Source: Streptomyces sp. AC550_RSS872
GTDB lineage: Bacteria; Actinomycetota; Actinomycetes; Streptomycetales; Streptomycetaceae
Reading direction: 5' to 3'
NCBI RefSeq assembly: GCF_019049285.1
Contig: NZ_JAGMUL010000062.1
Span: forward strand, 213,980-277,979
Length of the DNA: 64,000 nucleotides
This document shows, one piece after another, positions 26,260 through 34,640 of the stretch (position 1 is its first letter; the number at the start of each line of letters is the position of its first letter). Under the pieces are notes generated by a model. The model had not been told where the DNA came from, did not search any database, and saw only the letters and a list, made by a program, of their open reading frames with translations. The translations under genes were made by a program, and so were the position numbers.

Positions 26260-27360
26260 ATGATCCTGACAAATGTCAGGGCGCCGGGCGCCTCAGGCGC
26301 TCCGCGCCGATTAGGCCACCCCACCCGCGCCAAAGCCCTCTTCCTCGTCCTGGTCTCCCTGCTCGCCACGATCCCGGCGCTCGCGCTCGTGATGTCGGCC
26401 GGCAGCGAGGCGGAGGCCCACGGCACCCCCATGAAGCCCGGCAGCCGCACCTTCCTGTGCTGGCAGGACGGCCTCACCGACACCGGTGAGATCAAGCCCG
26501 TCAATCCGGCGTGCAGGACGGCCCAACAGGTCAGCGGCACCACCCCGTTCTACAACTGGTTCTCCGTGCTGCGCTCCGACGGCGCCGGCCGCACCCGCGG
26601 CTTCGTGCCCGACGGCGAGCTGTGCAGCGGCGGCAACACCAACTTCACCGGCTTCAACACACCCAGCAACGACTGGCCGCTCACCCACCTCACCTCGGGC
26701 GCGACCGTCGACTTCTCCTACAACGCCTGGGCCGCGCACCCGGGTTGGTTCCACGTCTACATCACCAAGGACGGCTTCGACCCCAGGCAGACCCTCACCT
26801 GGGACGACATGGAGGAGCGGCCCTTCCTCTCGGTCGACCACCCGCCGCTCAACGGCTCCCCGGGCACGGTCGAGGCCAACTACTCCTGGTCCGGGCAGCT
26901 TCCGGCGAACAAGTCGGGCCGCCACATCATCTACATGGTCTGGCAGCGCTCGGACAGCGCGGAGACCTTCTACTCCTGCTCCGACATCGTCTTCGACGGC
27001 GGCAACGGCGAGGTCACCGGTATCAAGGAGCCAGGCAGCCCGACCGACCCGGTGCCCGGCGAGTGCTCCGCCACCCGCCGCACGACCGGTACTTGGTCCG
27101 GCGGCTACCAGTCCGAGGTGACCGTCACCAACTCCGGCGACGTTCCGATGCTCGGCTGGATGGTCGACTGGACGCTTCCCACGGGGCAGAAGGTCGAGAG
27201 CCTGTGGAGCGGCAACGCCACCTATACCGGTCAGGGCGTGATGGTCCACAACGCCGACTGGAACGGCTCCCTCGATCCGGGAGAGAGCGCGACCTTCGGT
27301 TACGTCGTCTCCGGCTCCGGTGGCGACAGTGCGACGACCCTGCCCTGCCGGGTGGGCTGA
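26260..27360 (+). CDS. Secreted AA10 lytic polysaccharide monooxygenase with CBM2
   Basis: A 366-residue exported copper enzyme that oxidatively cleaves crystalline polysaccharide. The signal peptide ends ...SEAEA, so mature residue 1 is His54 (HGTPMKPGSRTFLCW), which with His160 (AWAAHPGWFHVYITK) forms the copper brace. A Pro/Thr linker leads to a C-terminal family 2 carbohydrate-binding module (CSATRRTTGTWSGGYQSEVTVTN ... TLPCRVG). The CBM2 and CebR box suggest cellulose as substrate. ATG follows AAGGAAGGGAT. Codon 18 is TTA, read only by the bldA tRNA, so translation should depend on development. It is the only TTA codon I found in a real gene of the window. A 15-bp terminator stem follows. 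Confidence 0.95.
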   Translation: MILTNVRAPGASGAPRRLGHPTRAKALFLVLVSLLATIPALALVMSAGSEAEAHGTPMKPGSRTFLCWQDGLTDTGEIKPVNPACRTAQQVSGTTPFYNWFSVLRSDGAGRTRGFVPDGELCSGGNTNFTGFNTPSNDWPLTHLTSGATVDFSYNAWAAHPGWFHVYITKDGFDPRQTLTWDDMEERPFLSVDHPPLNGSPGTVEANYSWSGQLPANKSGRHIIYMVWQRSDSAETFYSCSDIVFDGGNGEVTGIKEPGSPTDPVPGECSATRRTTGTWSGGYQSEVTVTNSGDVPMLGWMVDWTLPTGQKVESLWSGNATYTGQGVMVHNADWNGSLDPGESATFGYVVSGSGGDSATTLPCRVG

Positions 27361-27373
27361 ACCGCGGCTCGGG

Positions 27374-27415
27374 GCGGACCCGGTGGACGAGCGAGCCGCT
27401 GTCCACCGGGTCCGC
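27374..27415 (+). terminator. Terminator of the LPMO gene
   Basis: GCGGACCCGGTGGAC (27374-27388) and GTCCACCGGGTCCGC (27401-27415) form a perfect 15-bp stem with a 12-base loop. Confidence 0.85.
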
Positions 27416-27484
27416 GAGCCGGACGGGCCAGAGGGGGGAAGTGGGGCCGTCCGGATGGTGCGTGGCTGGTGCGAGACCAAGCTG

Positions 27485-27498
27485 CGACAACGTTGTCG
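27485..27498. promoter_or_regulatory. Orphan LacI-type operator in a convergent gap
   Basis: CGACAACGTTGTCG is a perfect 14-bp palindrome. Its core GACAACGTTGTC is identical to the site at 43256-43267 before the GH92 gene. Here both flanking genes end toward it, so it has no obvious target. TGGTCTGTACATGAC just after it looks like promoter debris. Confidence 0.6.
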
Positions 27499-27540
27499 AA
27501 TGGTCTGTACATGACTCTACCGCCTCAACGGGCAACGACG

Positions 27541-28569
27541 TCAAGCGGGTTGCCCGTCCAGCCGTCCTCTCGGCGTGCCCGGCTCCAACACCTCGGCCAA
27601 CCAGCTCAGTTGGCGCCGCACATGCACCGCGTCGCCGCCCTCGTGGCCGTTGAACCGATAGGCGTGGATCTCCTTGCGCGGCTCGGTGTCCGACAGTTCC
27701 GCATAGTGGTTGAAGGCGCCGTACGCCCCGCTCGGCGGGCACACCGTGTCGCGCAGGCCGACCCCGAAGTGGGCCGGGGCGTGGGCGCGCCGGGCGAAGG
27801 AGATCCCCTCCATGTAGGAGAGCGTGTCGTAGGCGGCCCGCTCGGCGTCCCGGTGCACCGAGAGGTACGCGGTGATCTCGCCGTACGGCGACGCGTCGGT
27901 GAGGTCGAGTGCGCGGCGGATGCCGCACAGGAACGGGGCGGTGACCAGGAGCGCGGCGAGGTCGGGGACGAGGCCCGCGACGGCCAGGGCGAGTCCGCCG
28001 CCCTGGCTGTTGCCGACGGCCGCGATCCGTGAGCCGTCCACGCCGGGCAGTACGCGTACTGCCGCGACCGCCCGTACCGCGTCCGTGATCAGGCGGCGGT
28101 AGTGGTAGTCCTGAGGCGCGAGCAGGCCGCGCACGGCCGGGGCCGGGCCGCCCGGCGCCGTGGCGTGCGGGTCGGGGGTGGCGCCGCCGTTACCGTACTG
28201 GTCGCCCTGGCCCCTGTTGTCCATCAGCAGATGCGCGTACCCGGCGTTCACCCAGGTGAGCCGCTCGTGCGGGAGGCCGCGGCCCCGGCCGTAGCCGGCG
28301 TACTCGACGACGGCCGGCAGTGGTTCGCGCACCCCGGCCGGTCTGCTGAACCAGGCCCGCACCGGGTCGCCGGCGAACCCCCGGAAGGTCACGTCCCAGG
28401 TCTCCGTGAGCCGCAGGCCCGTCTCCACCGGTTCGCACGACGCCAACACCTCGTGCCGGTCCGCCTCCTTGAGGGTGTCGTGCCAGAACTCGTCGAAGTC
28501 GGCCGGCTCCTGGAGGTCGGGTCGGTAGCGCTCCAGGTCCGTCAACGGCAGGTCGAACGCGGGCAACAT
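27541..28569 (-). CDS. Acetyl xylan esterase / cephalosporin-C deacetylase (CE7 family)
   Basis: A 342-residue alpha/beta hydrolase without a signal peptide, so cytoplasmic. The nucleophile elbow is GNSQGGG, the acid lies in GLRDTVCPPSGAY and the His in GHEGG, the standard CE7 triad. The RGQGD motif (DNRGQGDQYG) typical of CE7 is present. These enzymes remove acetyl groups from short imported xylo-oligosaccharides. The ATG follows GGAGGCC. It is divergent from an oligosaccharide ABC importer, sharing a 182-base promoter that contains a xylanase-type palindrome, which supports a xylan role. Confidence 0.9.
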   Translation of the reverse strand: MLPAFDLPLTDLERYRPDLQEPADFDEFWHDTLKEADRHEVLASCEPVETGLRLTETWDVTFRGFAGDPVRAWFSRPAGVREPLPAVVEYAGYGRGRGLPHERLTWVNAGYAHLLMDNRGQGDQYGNGGATPDPHATAPGGPAPAVRGLLAPQDYHYRRLITDAVRAVAAVRVLPGVDGSRIAAVGNSQGGGLALAVAGLVPDLAALLVTAPFLCGIRRALDLTDASPYGEITAYLSVHRDAERAAYDTLSYMEGISFARRAHAPAHFGVGLRDTVCPPSGAYGAFNHYAELSDTEPRKEIHAYRFNGHEGGDAVHVRRQLSWLAEVLEPGTPRGRLDGQPA

Positions 28570-28717
28570 GGCCTCCGATTGTTGCGCTTCTTCATCAGAA
28601 TGTTTCGTAACCTCTGGCTCGTCCCAGTCTCTGCCTCCTCAACTGGCCTTCCCCGTCAGCCCCATTGACAGCCATTACACCCGCCCCTAACCTCGCCGCA
28701 AAGTTGCCGGTACGACT

Positions 28718-28730
28718 CCGAAACTTTCGG
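28718..28730. promoter_or_regulatory. Xylanase-type palindrome in the esterase/ABC promoter
   Basis: CCGAAACTTTCGG is a 13-bp perfect palindrome around CGAAA-C-TTTCG. CGAAA repeats of this kind are known from promoters of Streptomyces xylanase genes. It lies 21 bases before the permease ATG. A weaker CGAAACATTC is found on the minus strand near 28600, toward the esterase. Confidence 0.55.
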
Positions 28731-28751
28731 TGCCACCGGGAGGCCACCTGC

Positions 28752-29744
28752 ATGAGCACCTCCACCACCTCGGCTCCACCGCCCGGCACCAAGGGGGCGC
28801 CGCCGACCAAGGCCCCACCCCGCCGGGGGCGGCGCGCGACGCGCGTCGGCTGGCGCCGGGCGCTGCGCCGGGACTGGCAGCTGTACTCGCTGGCCGTGCT
28901 GCCGCTGCTGTTCTTCCTGGTCTTCCGCTATCTGCCGATGCTCGGCAACGTGATCGCCTTCCGGCGCTTCGAACCGGGCGGCTCGATCTTCGGCGAGCAG
29001 TGGGTGGGCCTGCGCTATGTCGAGATGTTCCTGAGCGACCCCACCTTCTGGCAGGTGTTCCGCAACACCCTGTGGCTCGGCGGACTCACGCTCGTCTTCT
29101 GCTTCCCGATCCCGATCGTGCTCGCCCTGCTGCTCAACGAGGTGCGCAGACGTTCGCTGAAACGGTTCGTGCAGTCGGTGTCGTACCTGCCGCACTTCCT
29201 GTCGATCGTGATCGTCGCGGGCATCACCTTCCAGATGCTCGCCACGGACGGCCCGATCAACCACGTCCTGGGCTGGTTCGGGCACGACCCGATCCGGTTC
29301 ATCCAGGAACCCGAGTGGTTCCGCACCATCTATGTCGGCTCCGAGATCTGGCAGACCGCCGGCTGGGGCACGATCCTCTACCTCGCCGCGCTCACCACCA
29401 TCGACGAGGACCTGTACGAGGCCGCCCGCATCGACGGCGCCAACCGCTGGCAGCAGATCTGGCACGTCACCCTGCCCGGCATCCGCCCCACCATGATCAC
29501 GCTGCTGATCCTCAACATCGGCACATTCCTGGCCGTCGGCTTCGAGAAGGTCCTGCTGCTGTACAACCCGTTGACCTATCCGAAGGCCGACGTGATCTCG
29601 ACCTACCTCTACCGCGCGGGCGTCGAGTCCAACAGCTTCAGCTACGCCGCCGCCATCGGCCTGTTCGAGGCGATCATCGGCCTGGTGCTGATCACGTCCG
29701 CCAACCAGTTCTCGCGCCGCACAGTGGGGACCAGCCTGTGGTGA
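28752..29744 (+). CDS. Oligosaccharide ABC transporter permease, LplB type
   Basis: A 330-residue inner-membrane permease. A Pro-rich cytoplasmic N-terminus precedes about six transmembrane helices (first: LYSLAVLPLLFFLVFRYLPMLGNVI). The conserved EAA loop contacting the ATPase is EAARIDGANRWQQIWHVTLPGIRP. This LplB/YtcP/LipO-type system carries oligosaccharides such as aldouronates or other plant-wall fragments. No ATPase gene is present; in Streptomyces the shared MsiK ATPase usually serves such systems. The ATG follows GGGAGG. The second permease overlaps its stop by four bases. Confidence 0.9.
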   Translation: MSTSTTSAPPPGTKGAPPTKAPPRRGRRATRVGWRRALRRDWQLYSLAVLPLLFFLVFRYLPMLGNVIAFRRFEPGGSIFGEQWVGLRYVEMFLSDPTFWQVFRNTLWLGGLTLVFCFPIPIVLALLLNEVRRRSLKRFVQSVSYLPHFLSIVIVAGITFQMLATDGPINHVLGWFGHDPIRFIQEPEWFRTIYVGSEIWQTAGWGTILYLAALTTIDEDLYEAARIDGANRWQQIWHVTLPGIRPTMITLLILNIGTFLAVGFEKVLLLYNPLTYPKADVISTYLYRAGVESNSFSYAAAIGLFEAIIGLVLITSANQFSRRTVGTSLW

Positions 29745-30610
29745 AGCCGAGCCGCTCCTACCGCGTCTTCCAGGGCGTCAACGGCATCGTTCTCACCCTG
29801 GTCGTGATCGTCACCCTCTACCCGTTCGCCAACATCATCGCCCGCTCGTTCAGCGCGGAGCGGCAGATCCGGGCCGGGGAGGTGACGCTGTGGCCCAAGG
29901 GGTTCAACCTCACCACGTACAAGATCGTGTTCCAGGACTCCATGTTCTGGCGGAACTACGGCAACACCGTGCTGTACACGGTGGTCGCCACGGCCGTCGC
30001 CATGGTCCTGACCACCTGTTACGCCTACGTCCTGTCGAAGAAGCACCTCAAGGGGCGCGGCGTGCTGGTCGGGGTCGCCGTCTTCACCATGTTCTTCACC
30101 GGCGGCCTGATCCCCAACTACGTCCTGGTCACCAGCCTCGGCCTGAAGAACAGCGTCTGGGCCATCGCGCTCCCCAACGCGATCAGCGTGTTCAACCTCC
30201 TGGTGATGAAGGCCTTCTTCGAGAGCCTGCCGACCGAACTGGAGGAGGCCGCGCAGATCGACGGGCTCAGTACGTACGGCATCCTGCTGAGGATCGTCCT
30301 GCCCCTGTCCAAGGCGGTCGTCGCGACGATGGTGCTGTTCTACTCGGTGTCCTTCTGGAACTCCTGGTTCAGCGCCTTCCTCTACATGGACAAGTCCGAG
30401 CTGATGCCGGTCACCGTCTATCTGCGCAACCTCATCTCCGGCGCCACCACGGGCGGCAACGCGGGCGCCGCCGACGCACAGCTCAGCCAGGTCGGGGCGA
30501 ACATCCAGGCGGTCACGATCGTGCTGACCTCGCTGCCCATCCTCTGTGTCTATCCGTTCGTCCAGCGCTACTTCGTCTCGGGCGTGACGCTCGGCGCGGT
30601 CAAGGGCTGA
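29741..30610 (+). CDS. Oligosaccharide ABC transporter permease, YtcP type
   Basis: A 289-residue permease partner. It starts at the GTG overlapping the stop of the first permease; an adjacent GTG three bases earlier is also possible. It has six helices (first: GVNGIVLTLVVIVTLYPFANIIARSF) and the EAA loop EAAQIDGLSTYGILLRIVLPLSK. The C-terminal FVQRYFVSGVTLGAVKG is a signature of the YtcP/CUT1 group. It forms the heterodimeric channel with the preceding gene. Confidence 0.9.
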   Translation: MKPSRSYRVFQGVNGIVLTLVVIVTLYPFANIIARSFSAERQIRAGEVTLWPKGFNLTTYKIVFQDSMFWRNYGNTVLYTVVATAVAMVLTTCYAYVLSKKHLKGRGVLVGVAVFTMFFTGGLIPNYVLVTSLGLKNSVWAIALPNAISVFNLLVMKAFFESLPTELEEAAQIDGLSTYGILLRIVLPLSKAVVATMVLFYSVSFWNSWFSAFLYMDKSELMPVTVYLRNLISGATTGGNAGAADAQLSQVGANIQAVTIVLTSLPILCVYPFVQRYFVSGVTLGAVKG

Positions 30611-30637
30611 CGGTCAAGGGCTAACAAGGGAGTAACC

Positions 30638-32302
30638 GTGTCATCCGCGAACAACGCAGGACAGCTGTCACGGCGTCAGATCCTCGCCGCCGCCGGTTTC
30701 ATCGGTCTCGCCACGCTCACCGGCTGCGGCAGCGGCGACGACGGCGGGGACTCCAAGGACCTGTCGAAGAAGAGAGACGGAGCGATGAAGGACTACCGCG
30801 CCGGTCAGCAGTTCAAGGCGACCGAGCCGCTGTCGTTCTCCGTCCTGCACAACAACAACCCGGTCTACCCGATGAAGGACAGTTGGCTGTTCTGGAAGGA
30901 GCTCACCCGGCGCACCGGGGTCACCTTCGAGCCCGTCGCCGTCCCTCTGGTCGACTACGAGAAGAAGCGCAGCGTCCTGATCGGCTCGGGCGACGCCCCG
31001 TTCCTGATCCCCAAGACCTACCACCCCTCCGAGGTCGCGTTCGTGTCGTCGGGCGCGATCCTCCCGGTCAGCGACTACGTGCACCTCATGCCCAACTTCC
31101 GGGACAAGGTCAAGCGCTGGAAGCTGGAGCCGGAACTCGACTCCATCCGGCAGTCCGACGGCAAGTTCTATCTGCTGCCCGGTCTGCACGAGAAGGTCAG
31201 ATCCGGCTACTCGCTGGCCCTGCGCACGGACGTCCTCGACCGGCTCGGGCTGAGCCGGCCCAGCACCTGGGACGAGGTGTACGAGGTCTTCAAGGCGATC
31301 AAGGAGGAGTACCCGGACCGCTACCCGTTCTCCGACCGCTGGAGCAAGAACACGCCCTACCCGGCCGCCGCCCTCTTCAGCTACCTCGGCCAGGCGTACG
31401 GCGTCCGGGCGGGATGGACGTACGACAACATCAGCTGGGACGCGAACGCGCAGAAGTTCGTCTTCACCGCAGCGACGGACGCCTTCCGGCAGATGACCGA
31501 GTACGTGCGCAAGCTGGTCGCCGAGAAGCTGGTGGACCCGGAGAGCTTCACCCAGACCGATGACGAGGCCACGCAGAAGCTGCTGGGCGAGAAGTCCTTC
31601 GCGATCAGCGCCAACCCGCAGGAACTGGTGCAGAACTACCGCTTCAACCTCGAGAAGCAGGTCAAGGGCGCGAAGATCGAGATGATCCCGGTGCCGCTCG
31701 GGCCAGCCGGTCCCGTGGTGATGGGCGGCGCCCGGCTGGAGAACGGCGTCATGATCTCCAGCAAGGCGCTCAAGGGTGACAGCTTCGTCGCGATGATGCA
31801 GTTCGTGGACTGGCTGTGGTACTCGGACGAGGGCCAGCGGTTCGCGCGGTGGGGCGTCGAGGGTGTCACCTACACCCGCTCCGGCAGCAGGTACAAGTCC
31901 AAGCCGGGCATCAGCCTCATGGGTTCCGACCCGGACGCCCCGAAGGACATGCAGAAGGACTACGGCTTCTACAACGGCGTCTTCGCCTACGGCGGCAGCT
32001 GGGAAATCGTCTCCTCCATGTTCAGCCCCGACGAGAAGAAGTTCCAGGACGCCATGTCCCAGCGCGAACAGACACCCATCGCCCCGGCTCACCCGCTCCA
32101 GTCCTTCGAGCAGGAACAGGCCTCCCTGTGGGAGACACCGCTCAGGGACCACGTCACCCAGAACACCCTCAAGTTCGTCCTCGGCAAGCGCCCGATGTCC
32201 GAATGGGACGCGTACCTCGCCGAGCTGAAGGCGAAGAACATGCAGCGGTTCGTCGACCTGCACAACACGGCGTACGAACGCTTCAGGAAGGAGAACGGGT
32301 GA
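30638..32302 (+). CDS. Oligosaccharide-binding lipoprotein (LipO type)
   Basis: A 554-residue extracellular solute-binding protein. The leader has a twin-arginine motif (SRRQILAAAGF, RR at 12-13) and a lipobox LTGC (Cys30), implying Tat export and lipid anchoring. The large size and TDVLDRLGLSRPSTWDEVYEVFKAIKEEYPD segment are typical of the ~550-residue LipO family. It delivers the sugar to the two preceding permeases. It starts at a GTG 28 bases after the permease stop and overlaps the DUF624 gene by four bases. Its substrate is unproven; neighbouring CE7 and GH42 remnants suggest xylan- or galactan-derived oligosaccharides. Confidence 0.9.
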   Translation: MSSANNAGQLSRRQILAAAGFIGLATLTGCGSGDDGGDSKDLSKKRDGAMKDYRAGQQFKATEPLSFSVLHNNNPVYPMKDSWLFWKELTRRTGVTFEPVAVPLVDYEKKRSVLIGSGDAPFLIPKTYHPSEVAFVSSGAILPVSDYVHLMPNFRDKVKRWKLEPELDSIRQSDGKFYLLPGLHEKVRSGYSLALRTDVLDRLGLSRPSTWDEVYEVFKAIKEEYPDRYPFSDRWSKNTPYPAAALFSYLGQAYGVRAGWTYDNISWDANAQKFVFTAATDAFRQMTEYVRKLVAEKLVDPESFTQTDDEATQKLLGEKSFAISANPQELVQNYRFNLEKQVKGAKIEMIPVPLGPAGPVVMGGARLENGVMISSKALKGDSFVAMMQFVDWLWYSDEGQRFARWGVEGVTYTRSGSRYKSKPGISLMGSDPDAPKDMQKDYGFYNGVFAYGGSWEIVSSMFSPDEKKFQDAMSQREQTPIAPAHPLQSFEQEQASLWETPLRDHVTQNTLKFVLGKRPMSEWDAYLAELKAKNMQRFVDLHNTAYERFRKENG

Positions 32303-32985
32303 GCAGCGGCGCCCCCGCGGCCGGCTTCGGCACCGGAGCCCTCTCCCGCGCCGCCGCCCTGATCCACACCCTGGTCACCGTCGAGGCCCTGCTGCTCCTC
32401 GCCGCCGCACCCGGACTCGCCGGCCTGCTCCTCCTCGGCCCGGACCCGGCCAACCTGCCCCTGGCCGCCGTATGCCTGCTGCCGCTCGGCCCGGCCCTGT
32501 CCGCCGCCCTGTACGCCCTGCACCACCGCAGCCGCGACCTCACCGAACTGCACCCGGCCCGCACCTACGCACGCGGCTGGCGCCTCAACGCCCTCCCCGC
32601 CCTGAAACTCTGGGCACCCCTCCTCACCTGGGTGACGGTCATCGCCTTCACCCTCACCCACTTCTCCGCCACCGGCCTGCCCGGCTGGTGGGCGGTCCTG
32701 CTCGGCGTGATCGGCGCCGGCTCCCTGCTGTGGGGGGCGCACGCGCTGGTCCTCACCTCCCTGTTCACCTTCCGCACCCGCGACACCGCCCGTCTGGCCG
32801 CCTACTTCCTGGTCCGGCAGGCCCGCACCACCCTCGCCGCCGCTTCCCTGCTCGTCCTGGTGGCCGCGTCGACCGCCCTCCTGACCGAGGCCCTGCCCGC
32901 CCTGCTGGCCGCCCCGCTGCTGCTCTCCCTGCTGCACAGCAGCCGCCCGGTGATCGCCGAGACCCAGGAGGACTTCACGGCATGA
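32299..32985 (+). CDS. DUF624/YesL-like membrane protein
   Basis: A 228-residue protein with about five transmembrane helices. The segment LLPLGPALSAALYALHHRSRD...ARTYARGWRLNALPALKLW matches the DUF624 (YesL) pattern of a conserved small-residue helix followed by an RxW-type cytoplasmic loop. Such proteins accompany LplB/YtcP/LipO transporters in Bacillus and actinobacteria, with unknown function. It is translationally coupled to the binding protein (GTGA) and to the GH42 remnant (ATGA). Confidence 0.8.
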   Translation: MSSGAPAAGFGTGALSRAAALIHTLVTVEALLLLAAAPGLAGLLLLGPDPANLPLAAVCLLPLGPALSAALYALHHRSRDLTELHPARTYARGWRLNALPALKLWAPLLTWVTVIAFTLTHFSATGLPGWWAVLLGVIGAGSLLWGAHALVLTSLFTFRTRDTARLAAYFLVRQARTTLAAASLLVLVAASTALLTEALPALLAAPLLLSLLHSSRPVIAETQEDFTA

Positions 32986-33203
32986 CAGCGCCGCGCACCC
33001 CGAAGATCCCGTACGGCGGCGACTACGACCACGCCCCCGAGCCGGCCCACCTGACCGCCCACACCACCGCCACCGACCTGCTGACCGGCAAGCGGGTCGA
33101 GGAGAGCGAGCCACTGACCCTCGACCCGCTGGGCGTGGTGATCCTCCGCCTTCAGCCGATGGTGACGACACGTGCCCAGGACGGCGGAGTGCCAGGGGCG
33201 TAG
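32982..33203 (+). pseudogene. GH42 beta-galactosidase remnant with a large internal deletion
   Basis: The frame starts at an ATG overlapping the DUF624 stop (ATGA). Its first 15 residues, MTAPRTPKIPYGGDY, match the N-terminus of GH42 beta-galactosidases (usual continuation NPEQWP). Immediately afterwards the sequence becomes TTATDLLTGKRVEE...LTLDPLGVVILR, which matches their extreme C-terminus. About 600 codons including the catalytic barrel are missing, and the join is in frame. After VVILRLQP the frame runs into the antisense of the VWA gene. The ORF is 73 codons, where a full enzyme has ~670. The family match comes from recall of the conserved ends, so an alignment should be run. Confidence 0.7.
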
Positions 33204-34630
33204 TCCGGGTCCCGCTCGTTCACGGCGCGGGCGGGACGAGGGAAGAGGCCGACGACGGTACGGCAGGACGGCTGCGCGGATGGCCATGGCGTCTGGCCGT
33301 CCGTCAGGGCGACGATCACGTCCGGGCGTGGCCGGGAGCGCAAGGCCCGGGCGAAACCCGAGCGCAGATCCGTTCCTCCGCCGCCGACCAGTTCGATGTC
33401 CTCGGCGCGGCAGATCGGGACGGCGATCCCCGCCGCCGCGTCGCAGGAGATCACCGAGACCAGGTCGCGCCGCCCGCCCACCGCCCGTGCGATCGCCGCC
33501 ACCTCCAGCAGCGCCCCGCCCAGCTCGGCGTCGCTCACGGACCCGGAGGTGTCGATCACCACGCAGACCCGGGGCGGGGTACGGCGCAGGCTCGGCAGCA
33601 GCACCCCGGGGACAGCGGCCGAGCGCCGGGACGGACGCCGGTAGCTGTGGTTCTCGCCTGCCCCCGGCGCACCCGCCGCGGAGCGTACCGCCGCACCCAG
33701 CAACTGCCGCCAGGGCTGCGGCGGATGGAAGGCCTCGTCCGCCCAACGGCGCCATCCCTCCGGAGCGTCGCCCGGCCGTCCCTTGATCCCCTCGGAAACC
33801 CGGAAGCGCACCGCGTCCCGCTGCTGCCTGGTCAGCCCGTGGGCGCCCTCGGGTCCCAGCTCCCACGGCCGTTCCTGCCCGTCGGCACCGCTGCCGCAGT
33901 CCAGCCAGGCCAGGTCGGCGGCCAGTCCGGACAGCGACGCCGTCCGCAGGTACTCCTCCATCAGCAGCCCGTTGGGCAGCCGCAGCAGCGACGGGAGCAC
34001 CGCCCCGGTGGGCCTGGGCAGGCCCTCGCCGTAGATGTCGTCGTTGATCTCGAAGTCGGCGGCGATGTTCCGTCGCAGTCTCCCCCAGCCTTCGGCCGGG
34101 GGGACCCCCATCTCGCTCCGCTCGCCCCGCCCGTACTCCTCGTTCTCCCGCGCATAGCGCTCGCCCCGCGCGTGGTGGTCCCGAAGCAGATGGGAGACCT
34201 CGTGCACCCAGACGCCCGCCAGCTCCTCCACCGGAGTGCGCGCCACGAAGCCGGGGGAGACGTAGCAGCGCCAGTGTGCGTCGACCGCCATCGTCGGTAC
34301 CGACCGGTCCTCCACCACGTGCAGTGCGAAGAGGGCGGCGGCGAGGTAGGGGCGGACCTTGACGGCGTGCAGCCGGGCGGCCAACAACTTCTCCATGTCC
34401 AGCGGGAGTCCGGGCGGGTTGTCCGGCCCACCGGGACCGACCGGCGCCGCCGGGACGGTCGCCCGCACCGGGCGGGGCGGAGGAGGCGGGGGCATGGGCC
34501 GCGGCAGTGGGCGCTGCGCGGCCTTCGTGGTCGGGGTGCCTGCTGGTTTCCCGGCCCTCGTCGTCGGCGTACGTCCCGGGCTCCCGGCCCCCGTCATCGG
34601 CGTACCCCCTGGGCTCACAGCCCCCGTCAT
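33152..34630 (-). CDS. DUF2201/VWA-like metallopeptidase-type protein
   Basis: A 492-residue protein with three parts. Residues 1-~50 are imperfect 11-residue repeats (MTGAVSPGGTP / MTGAGSPGRTP / TTRAGKPAGTP) and a poly-Pro run. The central DUF2201 region has a zinc-protease-like WVHEVSHLLRDHH. The C-terminal VWA-like domain has a MIDAS motif (VCVVIDTSGSVSDAELG) and GGGGTDLRSGF. Such proteins work with MoxR AAA ATPases as chaperone pairs that remodel or load metal into targets; the actual target is unknown. It overlaps the MoxR gene by four bases. Confidence 0.85.
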   Translation of the reverse strand: MTGAVSPGGTPMTGAGSPGRTPTTRAGKPAGTPTTKAAQRPLPRPMPPPPPPRPVRATVPAAPVGPGGPDNPPGLPLDMEKLLAARLHAVKVRPYLAAALFALHVVEDRSVPTMAVDAHWRCYVSPGFVARTPVEELAGVWVHEVSHLLRDHHARGERYARENEEYGRGERSEMGVPPAEGWGRLRRNIAADFEINDDIYGEGLPRPTGAVLPSLLRLPNGLLMEEYLRTASLSGLAADLAWLDCGSGADGQERPWELGPEGAHGLTRQQRDAVRFRVSEGIKGRPGDAPEGWRRWADEAFHPPQPWRQLLGAAVRSAAGAPGAGENHSYRRPSRRSAAVPGVLLPSLRRTPPRVCVVIDTSGSVSDAELGGALLEVAAIARAVGGRRDLVSVISCDAAAGIAVPICRAEDIELVGGGGTDLRSGFARALRSRPRPDVIVALTDGQTPWPSAQPSCRTVVGLFPRPARAVNERDPDYAPGTPPSWARVVTIG

Positions 34631-34640
34631 CGGCGCACCC
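34530..34640. repeat. 33-bp tandem repeats at the 5' end of the VWA gene
   Basis: About three imperfect 33-base units (each with CCCCGTCATCGGCG on the + strand) encode the 11-residue N-terminal repeats. The last unit reaches the MoxR/VWA junction, so the number of repeats changes the length of the VWA leader. Confidence 0.7.

Noticed and set aside
30668..32263. 531-codon frame antisense to the oligosaccharide-binding lipoprotein
   Set aside because: Same mirror effect of third-position G/C; no recognisable motif.
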